Of a stretch of 64,000 bases of DNA, positions 8,741 through 17,734 are shown in pieces. Numbering within the stretch: the stretch's first letter is position 1; each line of letters begins with the position of its first letter. Below the pieces are notes generated by a model that saw nothing but the letters and a program-made list of their open reading frames with translations, was not told where the DNA came from and did not search any database. The position numbers and the translations under genes are program-made. Source of the stretch: Achromobacter pulmonis (lineage in GTDB: Bacteria > Pseudomonadota > Gammaproteobacteria > Burkholderiales > Burkholderiaceae_B); NCBI RefSeq assembly GCF_902859765.1, contig NZ_CADIJV010000010.1:98869-162868 (forward strand), in the 5' to 3' direction.

Positions 8741-9703
8741 TCAGTCCAGCGTGGTGCCGGCCGCCTTGATGATGTTTTCCCATTTGGGCAATTCCTTCTG
8801 GATCTGGGTCTTGACCTGGTCGGGCGTGCCGCCCAGCGGTTCTTGCGATCGACTGCGCAATTCCCTGGCGATCGCGTCCGAATGCAGGGCTTTATTCATG
8901 GCGGTATTCAGCCGCGCGATCACCGCGGGCGGGGTGCCGGCCGGCGCCACCAGGGCGCTCCAGGCCGATTGCTCGTAATCGGGATAGCCCTGCTCGGCTA
9001 CTGTCGGCACATCGGGATTCGAGGCGGCGCGGCGCCGGGTCGTCACGGCCAGGGCGCGCAGCCGGCCGTCCTTCAGATTGCCGATGAGCGGCGGCAGGTT
9101 TTCCATCATGGCATCCACATGGCCGCCCAGCAGGTCGGCCAGTTGGGCGGCGGTGGCCTTGTACGGAATCTGGCGTACAGCCGCGCCGGTCTGGGCGATG
9201 AACAATTTGACGCCGACTTCGCTGGTGGTGCCCGGGTCGGCCGAGGTCATGGTCAATCGGTCGGGCTGGGCGCGGCTGGCGTCGATGAAGTGCTTGAGAT
9301 CGCGATAGGGCGAGGTTGCCTTGACGACGATGACGTTCGGTGTCTCGGCCACCAGCCCGATGGGGACGATGTCTCGGTCGAGGTCGTAGAGTTGTTGCTT
9401 GAAGAGATAGCGATGCAGCACCAGCGTGCCGACGTGGGCGTAGCCGATGGTGTAGCCATCGGCCGCGGCGCGCACCAGCGCCTGCGTGCCGATGCGGCCT
9501 CCGGCGCCGACACGGTTTTCCACCACCACCGCCTGGCCCAGCTGGCGCGCCATTTCCTGACCGATCAGGCGGGCGGTGATGTCGGCGTTGCCGCCGGCGG
9601 CGGCGGGCACGATCAGCGTGATCGGGCGTTCGGGATAATCGGCCAGCGCGGGCGCGGCGGTCAGGCTGAGCAACAGGGCGGCAAGGCTGGCGATGCGTGT
9701 CAT
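8741..9703 (-). CDS. Bug-family tripartite tricarboxylate transporter substrate receptor
   Basis: 320 residues. A secreted periplasmic binding protein of the Bug family, greatly expanded in Bordetella and relatives. The signal peptide MTRIASLAALLLSLTAAPA is followed by a cleavage site near ALA|DYP. The family landmarks PERPITLIVPAAAGGNADITAR, VVENRVGAGG and GVPAGTP-like APAGTPPAVIA are present (the first is split here by residue count only). An in-frame extension to 9748 lacks signal character, so ATG 9703 is the start. The TctA/TctB membrane partners are not in this window, so it must share permeases encoded elsewhere. The downstream hydrolase and PLP enzyme suggest an acylated amino acid or dicarboxylate ligand. 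Confidence 0.9.
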   Translation of the reverse strand: MTRIASLAALLLSLTAAPALADYPERPITLIVPAAAGGNADITARLIGQEMARQLGQAVVVENRVGAGGRIGTQALVRAAADGYTIGYAHVGTLVLHRYLFKQQLYDLDRDIVPIGLVAETPNVIVVKATSPYRDLKHFIDASRAQPDRLTMTSADPGTTSEVGVKLFIAQTGAAVRQIPYKATAAQLADLLGGHVDAMMENLPPLIGNLKDGRLRALAVTTRRRAASNPDVPTVAEQGYPDYEQSAWSALVAPAGTPPAVIARLNTAMNKALHSDAIARELRSRSQEPLGGTPDQVKTQIQKELPKWENIIKAAGTTLD

Positions 9704-9793
9704 GGCGGTTCCCGGAACGTTGAGGGCTGCGCTATTGTGCGGCGGCAACGGCCGAAATCCGTTTGGTTGAATCAGATGGTCATTCTGGAAAAC

Positions 9794-11080
9794 CTAAGAA
9801 TTGGAGGGCGCTTGCCGATCGGCCCGGCGCCCCAATCCGTAGCCGAGCGTCGCCGCGGCCAGCGCGCACAGCACACCGAGCAAGGCGATCAGCGCCACGC
9901 CGTGGCCGAGCGCGTCGATGCCCGCCTTGACCCAGCCGCTGGCCGCATCGCCGGCACGGTAGACCACGGTGTCGATGACGTTCTTGGCCTTGTATTTGTC
10001 CTCGGGCGATACCGCGGTGAACAGCATCTCGCGCCCGGGCTTGACCAAGGCGTATTCGCCCACGCGGCGCAGGATCATGGCGCCGGCCAGGACGGTGAAT
10101 ACCGGATGGACCGCCAGCAGCAGGAAGGCCAGCGCCATCGCCAGTGGCACCGCCGCCACCAGGAAGCGCACCCCGAGCCGGGCGGCGAGCCGGCTTGTGA
10201 GGAACAATTGCGACAACAGCGACAGCGCCTGGACAGTGAAGTCCAGCACGGCGAAGACACGGATGCGTTGCGCCGTGTCGGGGAATGCGGCGGCCACCAG
10301 CCGCGCCTGCTCCATGTAGAGAAAGGTGCTGAGCGTCGCCAGCAGCAGGACCAGCGCGGCGATGCCCAGGAGATAGGACGACTGGAACACCCGCGCCAGA
10401 CCGGCCAGGGTGGCGCCGCGGATCGGCGCCGCCAGCTCGGTGGTGTCGGCGTCCGAGCGCGTTGCGGCGCGCCAGCGTAGCAGCCAGCGCTTGAGCGGCA
10501 GCGTCGCTGCCAGCAACAGAGCCGACAGCAGCAGCAGGCCCGCCGGCCCCAGCGTGCCGGCCAGCAGGCCGCCCAGCAGCGGACCGCACAGGCCGCCGGC
10601 GCTGGCGCCGGCGGCGATGAAGGCGAACAGGCGTTTGGCCGAGTCCATGCGGAACACGTCGGCCATCAGGCTCCAGCCGAGCGAGACCACGAACAGATTG
10701 AAGACCGAGAGCCAGACGTAGAAGCTGCGCGCGGCCCAGATGCCGTCCGGCCGCCAATGGAACAGCGCGGCGTAGCAGGCCATGGTGATGGCGAAGGCGG
10801 CGTAGGCCCAGGTCACCAGCGCGGCGCGCGCGACCCGGGCCGACAGCCAGCCGAACAGCGGCACCACCGCCAGCATGGCAAGAAAAGTGGCGGTGAACAG
10901 CCATTGCAACTGGTCGACACCCGCCTGGATGCCCAGGGTTTCGCGTAGCGGGCGCAGCATGAAATAGCCGCAGAACAGGAAAAAGAAAAAGGCGAAACCG
11001 CAGGCGCCGGCCGCCAGCTCGCCGGTCTCGATGCCCAGCGCTTGCGCCGCCCGGCGGCGCCAGGAATCGCCGGCTCGCAT
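9794..11080 (-). CDS. MFS transporter resembling ATP/ADP translocases (NTT/TLC-like)
   Basis: 428 residues with about 12 hydrophobic segments. The opening FFFFLFCGYFMLRPLRETLG followed by LQWLFTATFLAML, and the late KPGREMLFTAVSPEDKYKAKN, resemble the proteobacterial branch of the nucleotide-transporter (TLC/ATP-ADP translocase) superfamily rather than drug exporters. Substrate is unknown, and in free-living bacteria these proteins have no settled role. The start ATG 11080 lies 4 bases after the stop of the aldo/keto reductase gene, so the two are coupled. An extension upstream to 11155 would overlap that gene and is rejected. Confidence 0.8.
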   Translation of the reverse strand: MRAGDSWRRRAAQALGIETGELAAGACGFAFFFFLFCGYFMLRPLRETLGIQAGVDQLQWLFTATFLAMLAVVPLFGWLSARVARAALVTWAYAAFAITMACYAALFHWRPDGIWAARSFYVWLSVFNLFVVSLGWSLMADVFRMDSAKRLFAFIAAGASAGGLCGPLLGGLLAGTLGPAGLLLLSALLLAATLPLKRWLLRWRAATRSDADTTELAAPIRGATLAGLARVFQSSYLLGIAALVLLLATLSTFLYMEQARLVAAAFPDTAQRIRVFAVLDFTVQALSLLSQLFLTSRLAARLGVRFLVAAVPLAMALAFLLLAVHPVFTVLAGAMILRRVGEYALVKPGREMLFTAVSPEDKYKAKNVIDTVVYRAGDAASGWVKAGIDALGHGVALIALLGVLCALAAATLGYGLGRRADRQAPSNS

Positions 11081-11084
11081 GGTT

Positions 11085-12002
11085 TCAGTCCAGCAGGGCG
11101 GCGATGCGTTCGCGCAAGGCGGCGTCTGGTTGGCGGCCGAAACCGGCCTGTGCATTGGCCGCCATGTTGGCGGGCTTGGAGGTGGCGGGGATGGTGGCGG
11201 TCACGGCCGGATGGCCAATGATGAACTTCAGGAACAGTTGCGCCCACGACGTGCAGCCGATTTCGGCGGCCAGGTCCGGCAGCGGCCGGCCCCTGACCTG
11301 GCGGAACAGCGCGCCATCCTGGAACGGCCGGTTGATGAGCACCGCGACGCCATTGGCCTGGCAGGCCGGCAGCAGGCGCTTTTCGGCATTGCGCGCGCCC
11401 ACCGACAGGTTGATCTGCACGAAGTCGGGCCGCTCCTTTTCGACCAGCCCGGTCAGTTCGTCATGGGCGGCGTCGGTGTAGTGCGTGATGCCGATGTAGC
11501 GCGTCACGCCCTGCTGCTTGAGTTCGCGCAGCAGCGCCAACTGGTTGCGAGTATCGATCAGGTTGTGGACCTGGATCAGGTCGAGCTTTTGCGTGCGCAG
11601 CGCGCGCAGCGAGTTCTCGATCTGGCGCCGGGCCGCCTCGTGGCCCTGGGTGCTGATCTTGGTGGCCAGGAACACCAATGGACGCCGGTCCGGCTCGCGC
11701 GCCAGCAGCGCGCCGGTAACCGCCTCGGCCTGGCCGTAGCTGGGGGCGGTGTCGATCAGCGCGCCGCGCGCCGCCAGCAATGCATCCACGACCTGCGCCA
11801 GTGGCGCCATCGCTGCCGCGTCCGAGGGCGGCACGTTGAAGGTGTCGGCAGTGCCCAGGCCGATCACCGGCAGCATGTCGCCCGTGGACCAGATCGGGCG
11901 GGCCAGCATCGGCTGCCGCGTGGTCAGGGCGCTTGCTGTCCAGGGCTGGGCCAGCAAGGGGGCGCAGGCAGCGGCCTGCAGGAATCGACGGCGGTCGGGC
12001 AT
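11085..12002 (-). CDS. Tat-exported aldo/keto reductase
   Basis: 305 residues. The N-terminus DRRRFLQAAACAPLLAQPW is a twin-arginine signal, followed by an Ala-x-Ala cleavage region (TASA). The aldo/keto reductase barrel shows Asp/Tyr in DTAPSYGQAE, the catalytic Lys in LATKIS and His in IQVHNL. It is therefore predicted to act in the periplasm with a prebound nicotinamide cofactor, which is unusual because AKRs normally need cytoplasmic NADPH. ATG 12002 is preceded by a good GGAG ribosome site. A terminator for the preceding gene lies only 14 bases upstream. It is coupled to the downstream MFS gene. Confidence 0.87.
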   Translation of the reverse strand: MPDRRRFLQAAACAPLLAQPWTASALTTRQPMLARPIWSTGDMLPVIGLGTADTFNVPPSDAAAMAPLAQVVDALLAARGALIDTAPSYGQAEAVTGALLAREPDRRPLVFLATKISTQGHEAARRQIENSLRALRTQKLDLIQVHNLIDTRNQLALLRELKQQGVTRYIGITHYTDAAHDELTGLVEKERPDFVQINLSVGARNAEKRLLPACQANGVAVLINRPFQDGALFRQVRGRPLPDLAAEIGCTSWAQLFLKFIIGHPAVTATIPATSKPANMAANAQAGFGRQPDAALRERIAALLD

Positions 12003-12016
12003 GGCTCGCTCCAATG

Positions 12017-12048
12017 AAAAAGGGCCCGCATATTGCATGCAGGCCCTT
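12017..12048 (-). terminator. Terminator after the BI-1 family gene (minus strand)
   Basis: A stem AAGGGCC/GGCCCTT (12020-12026 with 12042-12048) extends inwards by GCA/TGC after one mismatch. On the minus strand it is followed by a T run (A run at 12017-12021). It sits between the Bax-inhibitor family gene and the aldo/keto reductase. Confidence 0.8.
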
Positions 12049-12070
12049 GCGACTGTAGCGCGGCGCGCGC

Positions 12071-12781
12071 TTATTCGCGGTTGCCGCCGAAGATGCCCAG
12101 CAGCATCAGCAGGTTCGAGAAGACGTTGTAGACATCCAGGTAGATGGCCAGCGTGGCGGACACGTAGTTGGTTTCGCCGCCGTTCACGACGCGCTGCAGG
12201 TCGACCAGCATGAACGCCGAGAAGATCACGATGGCCAGCACCGAGATGGTCAGCATCAAGGCAGGCAACTGCAGGAAGATGTTGGCCAGCGCGGCGACCA
12301 GGATCACGACCGCGCCGATGAACAGGAATTTCTGCAGGCCGGACAGGTCGCGCTTGATGGTGGTGGCCAGCGTGGCCATGGTGCCGAACACGACCGCGGT
12401 GCCGCCGAAGGCCGTCATCACCAGCTGCGAACCGTTGCTGAAGCCCATCACGAAGCCGAGCAGGCGCGACAGCATCACGCCCATGAAGAACGTGAAGGCG
12501 AGCAGCAGGACCACGCCCAGCGAGTTGTTCTTGTTCTTCTCGATGGCGAACATCAGGCCGAAGGCGCCCACCAGGAACACGATGGCGGACAGGCCCGGGC
12601 TGGCGCCCATGACACGGTTGATGCCGGTGTACAGGCCGACGGCCGCGCCCAGCACGGTCGGGATCAGCGAGAGCGCCAGGAGCCAATAGGTGTTGCGCAG
12701 GACTTTGTTGCGCGCGACCTCGCCCGGCGCGCCGGCCAGGGCGCCGGAACGGTTAAAAGGGGACGGACGATATTCGTTCAT
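12071..12781 (-). CDS. Bax inhibitor-1 / YccA family membrane protein
   Basis: 236 residues with seven hydrophobic segments, typical of the BI-1/TMBIM family (YccA, YbhL). The conserved YLDVYNVFSNLLMLLGIFGG end and the Asp pair region near FSAFMLVDLQRVV are visible. Bacterial members interact with FtsH or act as pH-sensitive calcium leaks, and the role of this one is not known. The start is ATG 12781, which has an AGGAG site. A 43-residue in-frame extension upstream is not membrane-like and is rejected. A terminator follows. Confidence 0.92.
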   Translation of the reverse strand: MNEYRPSPFNRSGALAGAPGEVARNKVLRNTYWLLALSLIPTVLGAAVGLYTGINRVMGASPGLSAIVFLVGAFGLMFAIEKNKNNSLGVVLLLAFTFFMGVMLSRLLGFVMGFSNGSQLVMTAFGGTAVVFGTMATLATTIKRDLSGLQKFLFIGAVVILVAALANIFLQLPALMLTISVLAIVIFSAFMLVDLQRVVNGGETNYVSATLAIYLDVYNVFSNLLMLLGIFGGNRE

Positions 12782-12940
12782 GGAGGACTCCTGTTTACGG
12801 CAGAAAGTGATTTGCCTAGAAGGCTTAGATGCCAAGGATACCTTACAGTTCCCTGAAGAATCCAGTTCTTGGAGGAATTGACGCTCGGGGGACGCGCGTC
12901 GATACCGCATGATCGCATGGTGGGGGCGTTCGTCGCGGAT

Positions 12941-13369
12941 TCAACCGGGCCTGACCTCGCGCATCACCCGCGCCACGATGGCGGGCAGTTCCGCATCCAA
13001 GCGTGCCTGGACCTGGCTGATGGCGTCGGCCAGGGCCAGGCGCATGGCCTGCTCGATCTCGGCCTGCAGGCGCGCCGCCAGGATCGGGGAGGGGGGCGTT
13101 TCGGTCAGCGGCTCGCGCGGCAGGGGCGCGGCGCTGCCAGCCGGATGCGCCGGTTCCTCGTCATTGGCCACGTCGGTCAACAGCGGCACGTCGTCGTCGG
13201 CCACATCGGTCAGCACCGGCCAGGTGTCGCCGGCATCCGGGCGCCCAACGTCGTGTGCCGGGGAGGCCGGCGTGGAGCCGGCCGACGGCGGCGGCTGGTA
13301 CGGTGCCAGCGTGGGCTCGGCCCGCTGGGTCAGGGTGGGGATGCCGGCGTCGGAGGGATAGTGGGGCAT
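12941..13369 (-). CDS. DUF2486-like protein of unknown function
   Basis: 142 residues. The first 100 are rich in Pro, Asp and Ala and probably disordered, with repeated VLTDVADDD / LLTDVANDE motifs. The last 45 form an amphipathic helix pair (AARLQAEIEQAMRLALADAISQVQARLD). The repeated LTDV elements resemble the DUF2486 family of Burkholderiales. It follows holC by 81 bases with its own GGGAG ribosome site. Function is unknown, and no signal peptide or membrane segment is present. Confidence 0.65.
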   Translation of the reverse strand: MPHYPSDAGIPTLTQRAEPTLAPYQPPPSAGSTPASPAHDVGRPDAGDTWPVLTDVADDDVPLLTDVANDEEPAHPAGSAAPLPREPLTETPPSPILAARLQAEIEQAMRLALADAISQVQARLDAELPAIVARVMREVRPG

Positions 13370-13450
13370 GGAAGGCTCCCGGGAATCGAGATGGCGTCGC
13401 CCGGGGGCGGCGCGGGGCGTAAAGGTGAAAGGCGCTCGCGGCGCGGGACT

Positions 13451-13912
13451 TCAGGCGCCCGATTGGCGCTGGCTCAGGTCGTGGCTGTGCGGCGTGTGGC
13501 CGGCGCCCTGGTATGCCCGCCAGCGCTGGCGCGCGGCCTGCTTGTCATCGGGGTCGTCGGAGACGATCTCGAGCAGGCGCTCGAAGGCTTCGAAGCCCGG
13601 AGGGCACGTGTCGTCGAGATTGAGCAGCCAGGGCTGCGGCTGGCCGTCAGCCACCGCGGCCTGGGCCGCCTGCCATGGGTCGCTGGCCGTCAGGATGACG
13701 GGCGTTTCGGCCGCCAGCGGATCGTTGGCCAGGACATGCGGCACGAACGAGGTGTCGTCGAAGGCCCATAGCATCCGGTCGAAAGCCGCCAGGCGCGAAC
13801 CTTCCCTACAGTACACCACCAGGCGCTGGCCTGCCAGATAGCGCTTGCGCACCACCTGGCAGGCCATGCGCAAGCGGTCGGGCGCGCCGAAAGCGAAGTC
13901 GATGCGCGTCAT
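13451..13912 (-). CDS. holC: DNA polymerase III chi subunit
   Basis: 153 residues. HolC links the clamp loader to SSB. The start MTRIDFAFGAPDRLRMACQ and the central block VYCREGSRLAAFDRMLWAF match the HolC family. It lies 22 bases downstream of pepA on the same strand, and pepA-holC adjacency is widely conserved in proteobacteria. The C-terminal 20 residues are polar and variable. Confidence 0.92.
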   Translation of the reverse strand: MTRIDFAFGAPDRLRMACQVVRKRYLAGQRLVVYCREGSRLAAFDRMLWAFDDTSFVPHVLANDPLAAETPVILTASDPWQAAQAAVADGQPQPWLLNLDDTCPPGFEAFERLLEIVSDDPDDKQAARQRWRAYQGAGHTPHSHDLSQRQSGA

Positions 13913-13934
13913 GCCGGTTTCCGTGCGCGGCGGT

Positions 13935-15440
<1,506 letters not shown>

Positions 15441-15495
15441 GAGGGTTTCCCGTGTGCGTCTGTATGATGCGGTCGATTATCCCGCATATTCTCCC

Positions 15496-16596
15496 ATGTC
15501 TCTATTCAAACGCTCTGTCGTCAGCGAGATCACCAGTCACGCTGGCGTCGTCTTTTCCACCTTGCTCATCGTCTGGCTCAGCGTGCTGCTGGTGCGCCTG
15601 CTCGGTGAAGCCGCGGGTGGCAACATCGGGGCGGACGTCGTGCTCGTGCTGGCCGCGCTGTCCACCATCACGGCCTTGCCGACCATCCTGGCGGTGTCGG
15701 TCTTCATTGCGGTGCTGACCACGGTCACGCGCAACTACCGGGAATCCGAGATGGTGGTGTGGTTCGCCAGCGGCCTGTCGCTGGCCGATTGGCTCAAGCC
15801 GGTGCTGCGCGTTGCCGTTCCCGTGGCCATCGCGGTGGCCGGACTGACGCTGGTGGCCGCGCCCTGGGCCTATCGCCAGATCGGCGAATACCACGAACGC
15901 TTCGAGCAGCGCTCCGACCTGTCCAAGGTCACCGCGGGCCAGTTCGCGGAATCGGCGGGCGGCAACCGCGTGTTCTTCGCCGAGGATCCGGCCAAGCCCT
16001 CCGACGAGCTGGGCAATGTGTTCGCGCGCGAAACCGGGCCGGAATGGCTCAGCGTGCTGACCGCCAGCAGCGCCCACAGCGAAACCCTGCCCAATGGCGA
16101 CCGCTTCCTGGTGCTGGGCGAGGGCCATCGCTACGACCTGAAGCCGGGCACGCCCGAGATCCGCCTGGTGCACTTCGACAAATACGGGCTGCGCCTGGAG
16201 AGCAAGGGGGGCGACGATCCCGTTGCGGCCGCGCGCGCCGCCGCCGAACGCTCGGCCAAGGCCCGCACCACGCCGCAACTGATGGCCGATAACACCACCA
16301 GCAGCTGGTCGCAGGTGATGTGGCGCATCTCGCTGCCACTGGCCGCGCTCAACCTGGCGTTGCTGGCGATCCCGCTGGGTGCCGTGAATCCGCGCCTGGG
16401 CCGTTCCGGCGACCTGTTGATCGCCGGCCTGGTGGGCCTGCTGTACATGAACCTGATCAACCTGTCGCGTGCCTGGATTTCCAACGGCAAGCTCAGTTTT
16501 GGCGTGGGCACGGTGGCGATCCACCTGATCGTCGCGGCCTTCACGGCGTTCCTGCTGGCGCGGCGGCTGCGCGTCAAGGCGCCCAAGAACAGTTGA
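15496..16596 (+). CDS. lptF: LPS export ABC transporter permease LptF
   Basis: 366 residues of YjgP/YjgQ-family permease. The start MSLFKRSVVSEITSHAGVVF is followed by three N-terminal membrane helices, a periplasmic beta-jellyroll domain (about residues 125-275) and three C-terminal helices. With LptG and LptB it extracts lipopolysaccharide from the inner membrane. ATG 15496 matches family starts, and the earlier in-frame stretch from 15397 overlaps pepA and is rejected. lptG does not follow: the next gene is a convergent LysR regulator 48 bases away. Confidence 0.94.
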   Translation: MSLFKRSVVSEITSHAGVVFSTLLIVWLSVLLVRLLGEAAGGNIGADVVLVLAALSTITALPTILAVSVFIAVLTTVTRNYRESEMVVWFASGLSLADWLKPVLRVAVPVAIAVAGLTLVAAPWAYRQIGEYHERFEQRSDLSKVTAGQFAESAGGNRVFFAEDPAKPSDELGNVFARETGPEWLSVLTASSAHSETLPNGDRFLVLGEGHRYDLKPGTPEIRLVHFDKYGLRLESKGGDDPVAAARAAAERSAKARTTPQLMADNTTSSWSQVMWRISLPLAALNLALLAIPLGAVNPRLGRSGDLLIAGLVGLLYMNLINLSRAWISNGKLSFGVGTVAIHLIVAAFTAFLLARRLRVKAPKNS

Positions 16597-16644
16597 GGAC
16601 GCTTCGCGCCACCGGCGCCGCCTGACCTGCCCCGGGGCTCGCCC

Positions 16645-17583
16645 TCAGGGCAGGTATTTCATCGTGCCGCGCTTGCCAGCCAGCAGATCGGCATTCTTCA
16701 GCACCGACTTGCGGATGAATTCCCACAGCACCGTCACGCGCTTGAGCTTGCGCAGGTCCTCGTGGCAATACATCCAGAACGAGCGCGTGATCTCCACTTC
16801 GGTTTCCAGCACCGGCCTGAGCCGCGGGTCCTGCGCCGCGATGAAGCAGGGCAGGATGGCCAGTGACTGCCCTTGCAGCGCCGCGTGGTACTGCGCCACC
16901 ACGCTGGTGCTGCGCAACACCACCCGGCTGGCCGGCAGCAGGTCTTCCAGGTAGCGCAGCCGTTCGCTGAACAGCAGCTCGTCGACATAGCCGATGAAAC
17001 TGTGGCTGGCGAGGTCGGCGCGGTCACGGATCGGCGGGTGCCGCGCCAGATACTCGGGGGTGCCGTACAGGCGCAGCGTGTAGTCGCACAGTTTGCTGCA
17101 GACATACGGGCCCCGCTGGGGGCGCTCGATGGTGATGGCCAGGTCGGCCTCGCGCTTGGACAGGCTGACGAAACGCGGCACCGGCAGAATGTCCAGGGTG
17201 ATGTGCGGATAGCGCCGTTGGAAATCGGCCGCCAGCGGCGTCAGTACGTAGCTGCCGAAGCCCTCGGTGGCGCCGATGCGCAGGTGACCGGACAGCGCCT
17301 GGCCGATGCCCGACAGGGCCTCGCGGGCGCTGTGCACGGTGCTTTCCATCTGCTCGGCATGTACGAACAGGCGCTGGCCGTCCTCGGTCAGGACAAAGCC
17401 GGCGCTGCGCGATTTCTCGAACAGCAGGGTGTCCAGTTCGGTTTCCAGGGCGCGGATGCGCCGTGACACGGTAGTGTGCTCGACCCCGAGCCGCCGCGCC
17501 GCGGCGCTGACGCGCTGGGTCCGCGCGACTTCCAGGAAATACCGCAGGCTGTCCCAATCCAGCACGTTTTTCGCCTCTGACAT
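16645..17583 (-). CDS. LysR-family regulator divergent from the binding-protein/mmsA genes
   Basis: 312 residues. The winged HTH is at about residues 10-68 (RTQRVSAAARRLGVEHTTVS) and the effector domain starts near residue 93 (HLRIGATEGFGSYVL). The start is ATG 17583. A 51-residue in-frame extension into the divergent promoter is not HTH-like and is rejected. A set of TGTGCAT half-sites lies at 17587-17614, 4 to 31 bases before its start codon. The gene is divergent from the binding protein at 17735, so autorepression and control of that gene are likely. The effector is unknown and may be a branched-chain amino acid or a valine metabolite. Confidence 0.9.
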   Translation of the reverse strand: MSEAKNVLDWDSLRYFLEVARTQRVSAAARRLGVEHTTVSRRIRALETELDTLLFEKSRSAGFVLTEDGQRLFVHAEQMESTVHSAREALSGIGQALSGHLRIGATEGFGSYVLTPLAADFQRRYPHITLDILPVPRFVSLSKREADLAITIERPQRGPYVCSKLCDYTLRLYGTPEYLARHPPIRDRADLASHSFIGYVDELLFSERLRYLEDLLPASRVVLRSTSVVAQYHAALQGQSLAILPCFIAAQDPRLRPVLETEVEITRSFWMYCHEDLRKLKRVTVLWEFIRKSVLKNADLLAGKRGTMKYLP

Positions 17584-17586
17584 GAT

Positions 17587-17614
17587 TGTGCATTGATGCA
17601 CAAGGAATGTGCAT
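17587..17614. promoter_or_regulatory. Triple TGTGCAT half-site operator between LysR and binding-protein genes
   Basis: TGTGCAT (17587-17593), ATGCACA (17596-17602) and TGTGCAT (17608-17614) alternate. The second and third form a perfect 7-5-7 dyad, and the first and second a 7-2-7 dyad. The site overlaps the LysR ribosome-binding region and lies just upstream of the -35 of the plus-strand promoter, the usual geometry for a LysR-type regulator. Confidence 0.75.
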
Positions 17615-17622
17615 TTCTGGTG

Positions 17623-17651
17623 TTGCTTGTTGATTTTCACACATCTACACT
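17623..17651 (+). promoter_or_regulatory. Predicted sigma-70 promoter of the binding-protein/mmsA genes
   Basis: TTGCTT (17623-17628), a 17-base spacer, then TACACT (17646-17651). A start site near 17658 would give a leader of about 77 bases. Confidence 0.5.
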
Positions 17652-17734
17652 GGGTCGGCAGCCCTGGGGCAACCCCCGGGAGCGGCAGGCCGCAAAGACG
17701 GCGCCATAACGCATAACACTCAGGAGACAAATCC

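Noticed and set aside
8660-10480. 606-codon plus-strand open frame across the Bug receptor gene
   Set aside because: Antisense shadow. The minus-strand frame has a signal peptide and family motifs.
11085-12686. A 533-residue fusion of the aldo/keto reductase with an N-terminal extension over the BI-1 gene
   Set aside because: The extension is the antisense-frame translation of the BI-1 gene region. The Tat signal at 12002 marks the real start.
16626-16654. CCTGCCC/GGGCAGG inverted repeat between lptF and the LysR gene as a terminator
   Set aside because: One arm lies inside the LysR coding end, and there is no T run on either side.
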